From Anaeramoeba ignava (Eukaryota; Metamonada; Anaeramoebidae): a stretch of 64,000 nucleotides of DNA. Every line of letters begins with the position of its first letter. Position 1 is the first letter of the stretch. A program made the translations under genes and the position numbers. This document shows positions 22,752 to 35,300 of the stretch, in pieces. The stretch lies in contig JAPDFW010000096.1 of NCBI GenBank assembly GCA_028826165.1, forward strand, positions 182,681-246,680. Direction: 5' to 3'. The notes under the pieces are model-generated. The model made no database searches and was not told the origin of the DNA. It saw only the letters and a program-made list of their open reading frames with translations.

Positions 22752-24392
22752 ATGCAAGATTCTTTAACAGATAAATCATTATCCCCTTTTCTCCAATTTA
22801 TTAAAAATGAATCTTATAAAGAATTGGGATTTCTTCTTATTTATAGCCCAACAATTCTTATTCCTTCTGAATATTCACTTAAATCAATTAAATTAACTAT
22901 TCCTTTTATTGAAACACATATAATTTTCGTCAACAAACAGAAAAACGAACAATTTGTAACAGCAAATGGTGCTCTTGGAATAATTTCTAAGAAATATCAC
23001 AAAAGATTTTTTGAAGTTTTGAAATCTCCACCAAAAATTATAGAAAAAAAAAATTACCAACTCATTCAAAATAGAAAATATAGGGAATTTTTTGAAATTA
23101 ACCAAGCGGCTTTCAAGAAAAAGCCCAAGGAAATTATTGCAAAATGCTACTACATGAAAAAAACCACGTTTCAATTTAACCCAAAACTTCCAGAATCAAC
23201 AATTATCTTTGTTTCTCAACCACTTGTATTTTCCAAGTGCTTTTGGGGACAAGTTGTTTATGAGAATTTCCTCACAAAAATGTATCAATTCCACGTACAA
23301 TATCTAAGCCAATCACAGAAAATATCAAAGAAAAGAATTTTATCTGAAGAGGAGTTTGAAAAATATATTGAAAATAACAAAACATCCCAAATAAGCCATG
23401 AAATATTGCATTTCATCATAGGATTTCCTTCAAAGAAATCAACTCAGAAAACTTACACTTCTTTAATAGAAGGTTTTTTGCAAAATTTTACTGAGAAGTT
23501 CTCTTCATTTCCATTTCTATCCTCATTAAGTACTGAAAATTTACCAAATGAAAATATATCAAACACTGAAACAGAAGCACCGAAGAAAAGCATAAATACT
23601 GAAGAATTATATCATGTATCAAAGCAATTTATCATGAAAAGACTCCACGAAAAGCTTTTCAATGTTAATTTGGAAGAGAATTCCAATTTGGATTCTCGCA
23701 CACACTTAAATTTTTCTCGCTTGCAATTTCTTTCATTAAAAAACTTTCGAGTTCAACTTGAGCAGAATGAGTATGAAAAAATATCTAGTGCGCAAGAAAA
23801 ACTCAGCGAAATCAATCAAAAATTGACGCCCAATGATAAACTTGATTGCATTGTTGAAACATGCAAAAATCTGATGAAAATGACAGACAATTCATTTCTC
23901 ATCCAAAATCGCAGACATTTTTCAACTCTTTTATCTTATGTGATTCTGAAAACAAATCCCGAAAAACTGTATTCAAACATTCGCTTTATTCAAAACTTCG
24001 AAGATCCGCAAGCACTAGAGATATCTGGAAAGGGATATTTCCTTTCCTTATTTCTACAATGTGTTACTTTCCTTGAAAAAACTGCCAAACATTTCTCTTC
24101 CCATTTTGATCTCCATGAATCAAATGATCTTCGTGATGAATCCACTGTTTCAGAAGAATGTCTTCATCGATTTACTCTTCTTTCTCAACATCTTGAAAAT
24201 GCAAAAAAAATTTTATTATCTCGAAATAATGAACTTATTAATCGATCTATTTTTGATATACCTATTATTCTTGCACAACGTTCTTCTTTAGATGAAATAA
24301 CTATGAAAGAAGTGCCTTTGCTATTAAAAGAATATCAAAGTGTTGTTAAACTTTTATCATTTCTTCATGAAAGATTAGAATTTCAAGATTAA
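22752..24392 (+). CDS. VPS9-domain Rab5-type guanine nucleotide exchange factor
   Basis: 546 residues, single exon. The N-terminal 230 residues are poorly conserved and possibly DENN-unrelated membrane-targeting sequence. The VPS9 domain sits at about 355-450: NDKLDCIVETCKNLM, then the hallmark LLSYVILKTNPEKLYSNIRF and FIQNFEDP, and GYFLSLFLQCVTFLE, matching the core helices of Rabex-5 and VPS9. The catalytic Asp expected before the core and the YVILKxNP motif (family: YVIIKANP) are recognisable. A helical bundle precedes it (about 290-345) as in Rabex-5. The C-terminal 100 residues are helical. The family activates Rab5-like GTPases on early endosomes by exchanging GDP for GTP. No ubiquitin-binding or RIN-type domain is visible. 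Confidence 0.88.
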   Translation: MQDSLTDKSLSPFLQFIKNESYKELGFLLIYSPTILIPSEYSLKSIKLTIPFIETHIIFVNKQKNEQFVTANGALGIISKKYHKRFFEVLKSPPKIIEKKNYQLIQNRKYREFFEINQAAFKKKPKEIIAKCYYMKKTTFQFNPKLPESTIIFVSQPLVFSKCFWGQVVYENFLTKMYQFHVQYLSQSQKISKKRILSEEEFEKYIENNKTSQISHEILHFIIGFPSKKSTQKTYTSLIEGFLQNFTEKFSSFPFLSSLSTENLPNENISNTETEAPKKSINTEELYHVSKQFIMKRLHEKLFNVNLEENSNLDSRTHLNFSRLQFLSLKNFRVQLEQNEYEKISSAQEKLSEINQKLTPNDKLDCIVETCKNLMKMTDNSFLIQNRRHFSTLLSYVILKTNPEKLYSNIRFIQNFEDPQALEISGKGYFLSLFLQCVTFLEKTAKHFSSHFDLHESNDLRDESTVSEECLHRFTLLSQHLENAKKILLSRNNELINRSIFDIPIILAQRSSLDEITMKEVPLLLKEYQSVVKLLSFLHERLEFQD

Positions 24393-24846
24393 AATTCCAA
24401 AAAATCAAAAACCAATCAAAAAACAAAAATCAATTAAAAATTCAATTAAAAATCAAAAATCAATCAAAAATCAATCAAAAATCAATCAAAAATCAAAAAT
24501 CAAAAATCAATTAAAAATTAAAAAATCAAAAATCAAAAATCAATCAAAAATCAATCAAAAATCAAAAATCAAAAATCAAAAATTTGTCAATAAAAAGAGC
24601 GTAATTTTGGCGTTTTTTTTAGTCTTCAAGATTTTAAAAAAAAAAGAAAAGAAAGAAAAAAGAAAAAACAGAACCAAAAAAAAAATTCTAAAGTTGTAAG
24701 AAGAAACCATAAAAAAACCCCAAATTTGCAAGTCACACTCTTTCTGTAAAATCAATTGATTAAAGATTTAGGAATCAAAAAATCAAAAAATCAAAAAATC
24801 AAAAAATCAAAAAATAGAAAAATCAAAAAATCAAAAAAAGAAAGTT
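24393..24846. other. Convergent spacer with CAAAAAT repeats
   Basis: Between the VPS9 and importin alpha 3' ends. It holds AATCAATCAAAA and AAAAATCA words (24395-24590 and 24770-24840) and a short AC-containing unique piece. No gene seen. Confidence 0.65.
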
Positions 24847-27800
24847 TCAGATATCAAACTTGCGATCAGGATCTTGTGCATCATCTGGATACATATCCAT
24901 TTCATTTTGAAAATTCATATCCGAATCTTGTGAGAAATAAGTAGAAATAATTTCAGAAGCTTTTTCATAAATTTCTTCATTTGGATGTTTTTGTAATTCT
25001 TCAATTTTTGGAACAACACCAAGTTCCTCAATTATAACTGCATATGCATTTTCAGGATCAGGTGATTCATCACCAACTTCAAGAATAGATTGAAGAGCAT
25101 CTAAACAAACACTTATTATATCAGCATTATTACTTGAAGTAAGAAGATTACAAATTGGTTCTATTGAATCAAGTTCAACAATATATCTAACAAAAGAAAA
25201 CAAAACAAAAAAAAAAGAAAGGATTAAAATTAGGATCATTTTTAAATTTGAAAATGAAAAGAAAACAAACCGAATTTGTTGAGATTTTGCTCCTGTAATT
25301 GCATTAGAAACTGTCCATGCTGCTTCTTTTTTAACTTCTAAATCATCATTCTTTAAAATGTTAATTACTTTTTCCATTAAATTTGGAACATCAAGAACTT
25401 GTTGTATTTGAGTTTCAATTCCAGCAGTTATATTAGAAAGAATCCAACAAATTTCTTTGCGAATAGCTTTTCGTGGATTATCTAAGAAAGTGCATAAATT
25501 TTCTAGTGGTTTATAATTAAGAACAAGTTCTGTTTGATTATCTGTTCCAGTAACAATATTTCCAATTGCTCTAAGAACAGGAGTTAAAAGTTTAAGGTTG
25601 TCACTCCTTTTTTAATTTTATAAATTAATTTTAATTTTAATTTTAATTTTAATTTTAATTTTAATTTTCAAAATGAATTTTAATTTTATAAATGAATTTT
25701 AATTTTAATTTTATAAATTAATTTTAATTTTAATTTTAATTTTAATTTTAATTTTAATTTTAATTTTAATTTTAATTTCAATTTTAATTTCAATTTTAAT
25801 TTTAATTTTAATTTTAATTTTAATTTTAATTTTAATTTTAATTTTAAATTTAATTTTAATTTTAATTTTAATTTCAATTTTAATTTTAATTTAAATTTAA
25901 ATTTTATAAATTAATTTTAATAATTTATAGAAATTAAACCTGAGTAAACTAATAAGTGTGGGTACAATTCCAGAGTTTACACATTCTTCAATTTCATCAT
26001 CATTTCCATTTGTAAGATATGATAATGCCCAGCATGAATCAATAACTGTATCTATATTACTACTATTAATTAATCTTTCTAAAAATGGAAGAGCTATCGA
26101 AACCTAAAAGAATTAATTTTAATTTTGATTTCATTTTTGATTTTTAAGATAAATTTAATTTGATTTCATTTTTGATTTCATTTTTGATTTTGATTTTAAA
26201 TATAATAATTACACTTTTAAAATCTGGTTTTGGTTTTCCACGAGAAAGATTAGAAATTGCCCAAGCAGAATTTTGAATAATTCCTTCATTTGTAGTTACT
26301 CTTAATATTGTAAGAATTTTTTCCATTGTTCCTAAATTAAGAAGTTCATCTCGATATTTAATTTGATCTCCTGCAATATTTCCAATTGCCCAAATTGACT
26401 TTTTAGAAATAAAATTTTATAAATAATTTTATAAATAATTTTATAAATAATTTTATAATTAATTTTATAAATAATTTTATAAATAATTTTATAAATAATT
26501 TTATAAATAATTTTATAAATAATTTTATAAATAATTTTATAAATAATTTTATATTTAATTTTATAAATAATTTAATAAATAATTTTATAAATAATTTTAT
26601 TAATTTTATAAATAATTTTATAAATAATTTTATAAATAATTTTATAAATAATTTTATAATTAATTTTATAAATAATTTTATATTTAATTTTATAAATAAT
26701 TTTATAAATAATTTTATAAATAATTTTATAAATAATTTTATAAATAATTTTATAAATAATTTTATAAATAATTTTATAATAATTTTATAATTAATTTTAT
26801 AAATAATTTTATAAATAATTTTATAATTAATTTTATAAATAATTTTATAATTAATTTTTAATTTTATATTTAAATAATTTTTAAATAATTTTATAAATAA
26901 TTTTATATTTAGTTTTATAAATAATTTTATAAATAATTTTATAAATAATTTTATAAATAATTTTATAATTAATTTTATAAATAATTTTATATTTAATTTT
27001 ATATTTAATTTTATAAATAATTTTATATATAATTTTATAAATAATTTAATAAATAATTTAATAATTAGTTTTATATTTAATTTTATAAATAATTTTATTA
27101 ATAATTTTATAATTAATTTTATAAATAATTTTATATATAATTTTATAAATAATTTTATAAATAATTTTATAATTAATTTTATATATAATTTAATAATTAA
27201 TTTTATATATAATTTAATAATTAATTTTATATTTAATTTTATAAATAATTTAATAAATAATTTTATTTTACTTGTTCTTGGACATCTTCATCAGAAGAAG
27301 AAAGTAAATTAACAAAAATTGGAATTGCACCTTCTTTTACAACAGTTTTTGTTTGTTCTTTTGTACCTGAAGCTATATTTGTTAAGATCCATGCAGCCTC
27401 AAACTAATTTTTTAAAAAAAAGTTTATTTTTTCAATTAATTTGGACTTAAATAAATTTTTCAAATTAATTTTTACTAAAATTTTTGGATCTTCTGAATGT
27501 TTTAATAATTGAACCAATCTTGGTGTTATTCCAATATCTACAATTTGTTTTATAGGTGGTTGGTTTTCAACAGAAATAAGTTTTCGTACTTTAACAAGTG
27601 CTAATTTTAAATCATTTTCATTATTTCCATTAATTGCTTGAGCATATTGTGGTAATAATTGTAACTATCAATCACAATTTTATTATTTAATTTTAATTAT
27701 AATATAAATTTTAATTTCAATTTTAATTTTGATATTAATTTTAATTTTAATTTTAATTTTAATTTTAATTTGAATTTTAATTTTAATTTTAATTTTAATT

Positions 27801-28858
27801 TTAATTTTAATTTTAATTTTAATTTTATAAATGAATTTTAATTTTAATTTTAATTTTAATTTTAATTTTAATTTTAATTTTAATTTTAATTTTAATTTTA
27901 ATTTTAATTTTAATTTTAATTTTAAATTTTAATTTTAATTTTAATTTTAAAAATTTTTTTTAATTTTAATTAATTTCAATTTTTAATTTCAAGTTTTTAA
28001 TTTTAATTTTAATTTTAATTTTAATTTTAATTTTAATTTTAATTTTGATTTTAATTTTAATTTTAATTTTAATTTTAATTTTAATTTTAATTTTAATTTT
28101 AATTTTGAATTTCAAATTTTAATTTTAATTTTAATTTTAATTTTAATTTTAATTTTAATTTTAATTTTAATTTTAATTTTAATTTTAATTTTAATTTTAA
28201 TTTTAATTTTAATTTTTAATTTTAATTTCAAAATTATAATTTTAAAATTTTAATTTTTAATTTTAATTTCAAATTTTAATTTTAATTTTAAATTTTAATT
28301 TTAATTTTAATTTTAATTTTAATTTTAATTTTAATTTTAATTTTAATTTTTAATTTTAATTTTAATTTTTAAATTTTAATTTTAATTTTAATTTTAATTT
28401 TAATTTTAATTTTAAATTTTCAAATAAATTTTAATTTTATAAATGAATTTTAATTTTAATTTTAATTTTAAATTTAATTTTAATTTTAATTTTAAATTTA
28501 ATTTTAATTTTAATTTTAATTTTAATTTTAATTTTTAATTTCAAATTTAATTTTAATTTTATAATTGAATTTTAATATAAATATAAATTCGAAATTGAAA
28601 TTATTCGAATTTGGATTGAGATCTAAAAAAGTGATATATAAATACATGTTGATCAATAAATTCTTGATCATCAATGTCATCTGAATCACTAGATTCGTCT
28701 TTTCTAGAATGAAAAAATCTTTTTTTCATAAGTTGTTGTTCTCTTTTATCTTTACTTATCTGAATTGACATTTGCAATCTTTTTGTTCTAGATTCTGAAA
28801 AATCTATTTTTTTTTTATAATTTCCTTTTCTTCTTGAAATTCTTTGTATATAACTCAT
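24847..28858 (-). CDS. Importin subunit alpha (karyopherin alpha)
   Basis: Seven exons, high to low: 28858-28646, 27664-27476, 27403-27272, 26398-26213, 26103-25940, 25606-25271 and 25186-24847; 1560 nt, 519 residues, the normal family length, with every splice phase closing. The N-terminus is an IBB domain rich in Arg/Lys ([31 protein letters not shown]). Then come about ten armadillo repeats with the NLS-groove Trp/Asn pattern: [80 protein letters not shown]. The C-terminus has the acidic cap that contacts the export factor CAS. It carries NLS cargo to importin beta for nuclear import. The first three junctions are phase 0. Introns are filled with AT repeats. Confidence 0.95.
25620..25930 (-). 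repeat. Importin alpha intron of AATTTT hexamers
   Basis: TTTTAA hexamers with ATAAATGAATTTTAA spacers (the reverse complement of the TTCATTTATAAAA word). Fills the intron between exons 5 and 6. Confidence 0.8.
26399..27271 (-). repeat. Importin alpha intron, TAAATAATTTTA minisatellite
   Basis: Intron 3 is almost pure TTTATAAATAA words, the same sequence family as the CAP-Gly/RasGEF intron at 18341-20483, suggesting a common origin or common slippage behaviour. Confidence 0.85.
27665..28645 (-). repeat. Importin alpha intron 1, TTTTAA hexamer array
   Basis: Nearly 1 kb of TTTTAA hexamers with ATAAATGAATTTTAA spacers near 27830 and 28435; opens GTATTT and closes GATAG on the minus strand. 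Confidence 0.85.
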
Positions 28859-29193
28859 TTTATTTATGTTTTTGTTTTTATTTTTGATGTTTTTATTTTG
28901 ATGTTTTTATGTTTATGTTTTTATGTTTTTGTTTTTTTTGTTTTTGAAATGTAAAAAAAAAAATTTGAAAAGAAAAAAAATGAAAAAAAGGATTTTGAAT
29001 TTAATTTAATTAATTTTTTTATTTTTTTTTTATTAAAATAAAAAGGAAAAAAACAAAAGGAGAAAAAAAAATTTTTTTTATTTTTTTTAAATTAATTAAT
29101 AAAAAAGAAAAGGAGAAAAATAATTTTATTTTTTATTTTTTATTTTTTATTTTTATTTTTCATTTTTTTCTTTTCAAATTTTGTTATTCTTAA
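28859..29193. promoter_or_regulatory. Divergent spacer between importin alpha and RhoGDI
   Basis: About 335 bp of A/T runs. A TTTTGATG/TTTATG word repeats on the importin side; TCATTTTTTTCTTTTC lies 25 nt before the RhoGDI start. No gene seen. Confidence 0.4.
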
Positions 29194-32140
29194 ATGGTAA
29201 ATAAAATAAAATAAAATAAAATAAAATAAATAAAATAAGCAAATTTTTTTTTATATTTTTTTTTGAAAATGAAAAAAACTAACCAAATAATTGCGCATAA
29301 ATTTAATATGTCCTCAAATAATAGGCACAAAAACCAAAAGATATTCCACTTGATGAAAGACCAGATGATGATGGATTTAAAGCACCTCCAAAAGTTGCTA
29401 CAACTGAATTAATTGACAAAGATAAAGATGATGAAAGTTTAAACAAATGGAAATCTTCTTTGCTTGGAAATGTTAAGTTGGATGAAGATCGTAAATTTTG
29501 CTTTCTTTTCTTCTTTCCTTTCTTTTTTTTTGCTTCCTTTGTTTTCACTTTACAAATTACAAACTACAAAATATAAAATACAAATAATAAATTAAATTAT
29601 AAATTAAATTATAAATAAAATTATAAATAAATTATAAATAAAATAATAAATAAAATAATAAACTAAATAATAAATAAAATTATAAATTAAATTATAAATA
29701 AAATAAATAAAATTATAAATTAAATTATAAATAAAATTATAAATAAAATTATAAATAAAATTATAAATAAAATTATAAATAAAATTATAAATAAAATTAT
29801 AAATAAAATTATAAATAAAATTATAAATAAAATTATAAATAAAATTATAAATAAAATTATAAATAAAATTATAAATAAAATTATAAATAAAATTATAAAA
29901 TTAAATTATAAATTAAATTATAAAATTAAATTATAAATTTCAAATTATAAAAATAAAAAAATTATAAATTAAATTATAAATTAAAATTATAAATAAAATT
30001 ATAAAATAAAATTATAAATTAAATTATAAATAAAATTATAAATAAATTATAAATAAAAATTATAAATAAAATTATAAATAAAATTATAAATTAAAAATAA
30101 ATAAAATTATAAATTAAATTATAAATAAAATTATAAATTAAATTATAAATTAAATTATAAATTAAATTATAAATTAAATTATAAAATAAAATTATAAATT
30201 AAAATTATAAATAAAATTATAAATTAAAATTATAAAATAAAAAATATAAAAAAAAATTAAAAATTAAATTATAAATTAAAATTATAAATTAAATTATAAA
30301 TTAAATTATAAATTAAATTATAAATTAAATTATAAATTAAATTATAAATTAAATTATAAATAAATTATAAATAAAATATAAATTAAATTAAATAAATTAA
30401 ATTATAAATTAAATTATAAATTAAATTATAAATAAAATTATAAAATTAAATTATAAATAAAAATTATAAAATAAAATTATAAAATAAAATTATAAATAAA
30501 AATTATAAATAAAATTATAAATAAAATTATAAATAAAATTATAAATTAAATTATAAATTAAATTATAAATTAAATTATAAATTAAATTATAAATTAAATT
30601 ATAAATAAAATTATAAATAAAATTATAAATAAAATTATAAATAAAATTATAAATTAAATAATAAATAAAATTATAAATAAAATTATAAATTAAATTATAA
30701 ATTAAATTATAAATTAAATTATAAATTAAATTATAAATTAAATTATAAATAAAATTATAAATTAAATTATAAATAAAATTATAAATTAAATAATAAATTA
30801 AATTATAAATTAAATTATAAATTAAACAGCAAATCTTCCACATGTTTCAATTATGGAATTAAGAGTTTTAATACCAGGAAGAGATGATATTGTTCTTCAT
30901 CTTGATAAAAAAGAAGAAATTGAAAAATTACCAAAAAATCCATTCGTTTTAAAAGAAGGAACATCATATCGTTTCCAACTCAGATTTAAAGTAAGAAGAG
31001 AAATTGTTGTTGGATTAAAAAGCATGACTTTTGTTTACAAAAAAGGAATTCGAGGTAAATTATAAATTAATAATTTTAATAATAATTTTATTAATAATTT
31101 TAATAATAATTTTTATAATAATTTTAATAATAATTTTATAAATAATTTTAATAATAATTTTATAAATAATTTTAATAATAATTTTATAAATAATTTTATT
31201 AATAATTTTATAAATAATTTTATTAATAATTTAAATAATAATTTTATTAATAATTTTATAATATTTTTAATAATATTTTTATTAATAATTTTATAATAAT
31301 TTAATTAATAATTTTAATAATAATTTTATTAATAATTTTATAACAATTTTATTAATAATTTTATTAATAATTTTAATAATAATTTTAATAATAATTTTAA
31401 TAATAATTATAATAATTTTAATAATAATTTAATAATAAATTTAAGAATAATTTTAATAATAATTTTATAATAATTTAATTAATAATTTTTATTAATAATT
31501 TTTATAATAATTTAATTAATAATTTTATTAATAATTTTATAATAATTTAATTAATAATTTTATTAATAATTTTATTAATAATTTTATAATAATTTTATTA
31601 ATAATTTTATTAATAATTTTTATAATAATTTTAATAATAATTTTATAAATAATTTTAATAATAATTTTATAAATAATTTTAATAATAATTTTATAAATAA
31701 TTTTATTAATAATTTTATTAATAATTTTATAAATAATTTTAATAATAATTTTAATAATAATTTTATAAATAATTTTATAAATAATTTTAATAATAATTTA
31801 ATTAATAATTTTTATAATAATTTTATTAATAATTTTAAATTGATTCTTTTTTTTAAGTTGATAAATCTGAACAAATGATTGGTTCTTATGGTCCACAACA
31901 AGACTTACATAGTTTTACTTATCCTGAAGACACAGCACCAACAGGAATGCTTGCTCGTGGTCATTACAAAGCAAAATCAAGAGTAAAACTTTATTTTTAA
32001 ATTGAAAAAAATTTCTTTTGTTTTATTTATTTATTTATTTATTTTATTAGTTCATTGATGATGATCTTACAAATCATTTAGAGTTCAGATACACATTTGA
32101 TATCAGAAAGAAATGGCCTGAAGAAGAGAAAAAGAAATAA
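29194..32140 (+). CDS. Rho GDP-dissociation inhibitor (RhoGDI)
   Basis: Predicted exons 29194-29196 (ATG only), 29325-29490, 30830-31054, 31858-31982 and 32051-32140; 609 nt, 202 residues, matching the usual ~204. The N-terminal arm reads GFKAPPKV then DKDDESLNKWKSSLLGN, the helix that clamps Rho switch regions. The immunoglobulin-like lipid-binding fold follows: FVLKEGTSYRFQLRFKVRRE, IVVGLKSMTFVYKKG, MIGSYGPQQ, PTGMLARGHYKAKS and FIDDDLTNHLEF. All junctions after the first are phase-matched inside conserved motifs (LDED/PNLPHV; KGIR/VDKSEQM). RhoGDI extracts prenylated Rho GTPases from membranes and holds them in the cytosol. The ATG-only first exon is inferred because exon 2 has no usable in-frame ATG and ATG|GTAAAT lies 128 nt upstream; that piece is less certain. 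Confidence 0.92.
29580..30825 (+). repeat. 1.2-kb intronic minisatellite (ATAAATTAAATT / ATAAATAAAATT)
   Basis: RhoGDI intron 2 (29491-30829). Units of 10-11 nt, TATAAATAAAAT and TATAAATTAAAT, run nearly without interruption to the AAACAG acceptor. Confidence 0.9.
31055..31857 (+). repeat. 0.8-kb intronic minisatellite (TAATAATTTTAT)
   Basis: RhoGDI intron 3. Words AATAATTTTA(T)TAAT differ from those of the preceding intron of the same gene, so each intron has its own repeat word. Confidence 0.88.
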
Positions 32141-32275
32141 ATAACAAAAATTTTTTCAATTCAATTAAAACAAATTTCTTTCAATTTTCAATTTTCTTTT
32201 TACTTTTTTTTCCTCTTTTAATTTCAACTCATTTTTTCAATGAGTTTTTACTTTTACTTTTTTTTTGTTCCGTTT

Positions 32276-32308
<33 letters not shown>

Positions 32309-32352
32309 TTCCATAATTAAAATCTCATTCCAAAAATTTAATTTGATTTTTT

Positions 32353-35300
32353 TTATTTAAATTGATTTTTAATTGATTTTTGAATAAATTTAGAATAAAC
32401 TGAAATAACTTCATTTGTAATTTTAGGATAATTCATTCCTTTTGGAAGTAAACTTTGTAAATTTTTAGATTCAAAAAATAAAGAATCAGGTAAAAAATCT
32501 TGTTGGAAAAAAACAATAAAAGGTCGAAGTGGATGTTTTTCATCTTCAATTTGTAATAATTTCCTACGAAATTGAAAAAGTGGAATTTTCTTGATTTGGA
32601 AGTTGTCATTTTTAATCAAACAATCCAAAACGAACCAAAGTGAAGATTCAAATGGATTTGATAAATGAAAAGCAGAAAAAGAAAACAATTTATTAGAAGG
32701 GTTTTTTAAAGTGATCTCGCAAACAGCTTTTGCACAAAAATCAACAGGAACAAGATTCAGTTTCATATCTTCGTCGGGTGCATAGCCCAAAAGCGCAAAT
32801 CCAGTGATAAGCATATTATTCATATCTTTTGGATTTAAAAAACCAGTTAAAGTGGAACAAAATACACTTGCAGGTCGCCAAATTGTGATCATTGGATTGT
32901 AAGCTTTTTTGAATTGATTAACCAAATTCTCAGCAACCCATTTTGACTGTGTATATCCTTGTTGCCCGTTTGGCACATCTTCAAAGGGGTTTGTGTCCTC
33001 ATTGAGCATTTTTTGTTTCTTACTTCTTGAGTATAAATACGAACTAAAAAAAACAGAAACAGTCGAAAAATAATGTATTGGAGTTTTTTGCTCAGGAATA
33101 AGCGAAAGTTTAAGCACTTCAATTGTCCCTAGAACATTTGGCGCGCGTAGAATGGAATAGGGCAGGAATGAATCCACTAATGCTCCACTGTGAAAAATAA
33201 CATCAATTTGATTTCCCAATTCAAAAAATTTTGCTTTTGCTAGTCCAAAATTTGGAAGAGAAAGATCGCCTGGAATAATGCTAATTTTTTCTTCATAATC
33301 CTTCATTAGTGGTGATTCTAATCCCGCAGTTTCCAAAAGCCCTCTCACTCGATCCAGTCCGCTTTCCTCATCCTTGCAACGAATAAGACAAGCAACACTC
33401 TTCACAAAATCTAATTGCACAAATTCCCAAAGGAGATGGATCCCAATAAACCCTGTGCATCCTGTTAGGAATATTCGCTCGTTTTTGAGATGTTTACTGA
33501 TCTCGCTCAATTTTTTGTCAGAATCAATATAAGCAGAAAGATCAGTTTCTTTTGACCAATCAATTTGTTCATTTTTTTGGAATCCCGAATACAAATCCGG
33601 ATTGCAAATGAACGTGATCAGATCTTCAAGAGGTTTGTAAAGAAGATTTTGAGGGAGATCAATGTGATATTTATTGCTTATTGTGGATCTAAGACGTATT
33701 ACACTTAAGGAATCTGCGCCTTGATCATAAAAGGAAAGATTGGGTAAAATTTCTTGAACAGAAAGAATAGATTTGATCACGGAAGTCACTTCTTTTCGGA
33801 TTTTTAATGATGGGTCAATGAAATTTGATTGATTTTCCGTATTTTCGTGATTTGAATTGAAATCCAAATTAAATGATAAAGGATTTGATTCAAGATCTTT
33901 GTACATCTTGTCGATAATTTCCTTGTAATAACGCTCAATATTGGGTCTATTGACTTTCAAAGAAGGAGTCAAAAGCCCATTTTCGATTGAAAATAAAGTG
34001 GTTGAGTCAATGTGAACTGCTCGTGGGATTTCATAAGGTTGAAGTTTTTTTTGCTGAGCCAACTCTCTAAAAATTTTCTGACAAGCAAAAAAATCCACTT
34101 TATTTTGCCTTCCAACTTCGGACAAAATTACAACTGAAACGACATAATCTTTTCCTGGAGAAGCATGAATATAAACATAATTAAAAAAAGGAGAATCAGA
34201 AAAAACAGACTCTAAATAAGTTGGACTAACAAAGGTTGCTTGAGCCAATTTGACAATGTTTTTTTTTCTGTCTATCAGAACAAAACGCTTTGCAGAAACA
34301 CGGCGACCAATGTCTCCAGTGCGGAAATAGCCATCAGAAGTAAATGCCTTCTTTGTTTCTTCTGGGTTATTGAAATAGGAGTCGATCATGTTCTTTGTTT
34401 TGACACAAATTTCTCCCGTTTCCTTCCCATCATAACCGAGTTCCTCACAAGGCTCCAACTTGACTTCAACATCATCATAAAGCTCAGTATCGCCAGCAAT
34501 ATCGCCGGCCTCAGTTGTACCAAAAGAGTCTGTAAAGAGACTCTGGTCAAAAGTTTTCTTGAGAAAGTCCTTCGTTATCTGGCTCAACATCGCTCCACCA
34601 CTAATAATCATTTTCACTCTTGATCCTAATTTTTTCGAAAATTTTTTCCTCAATTCATTTTCAATTTGTGATTTTTCTTGATCAGAAGAAACATTTTTTG
34701 CCAGTCCAAATAATTCATTTTCAAACTCAATCCGAATAACATCAAAAATGCGAGGTGGAGCAGAAAAAGAGATGGGATTTGTGATCTGTAAATCCTCGAA
34801 AAGATGATCCACACCACGTGATATTGCTACTCGTCCTCCCATAAACGGAACCGTAATGCCTGATGCGCGATCCATCATCTGTGAAAGTGATGAAAATGCG
34901 AGAATAACAATTGGCTTGAAAAAATCTTTATGGCTGTCGAATTTCTGGCTCCACATCTCGTTTGTGAAAACTGCACCTTTTGGAGATCCTGTTGAACCAG
35001 AAGTGAAAACGATTGTGAAAATTTTTTTTGGATCGCGGATTATTGGTTCGAATTGATCGAAAAAAAGATTTATTTTCTCAACAAAAAACGGTTTTTTCAC
35101 TTTTTCGATTTGGTAAATTAAATTGTTTTTTTCAAGTTGATTTGTTTCGTTTTTGAGTTTCTGTTTCAAAATGCGGATTTTCTTGCGAATTTTTTCTGGA
35201 TAAATTGGATTGATTCCAATTTCTGATTTTTCATCAAAAGAAGCAATTTTGAATTTGATATCAATTTTCTCTTTTTCGAAAAAAAGCAGAATATCATTGA

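Noticed and set aside
29303-29548. Minus-strand 81-codon frame
   Set aside because: Antisense of RhoGDI exon 2, whose plus-strand translation matches the conserved family sequence.
30490-30843. Open frame of NLIYNLIY repeats
   Set aside because: Translation of the RhoGDI intron minisatellite on the wrong strand.
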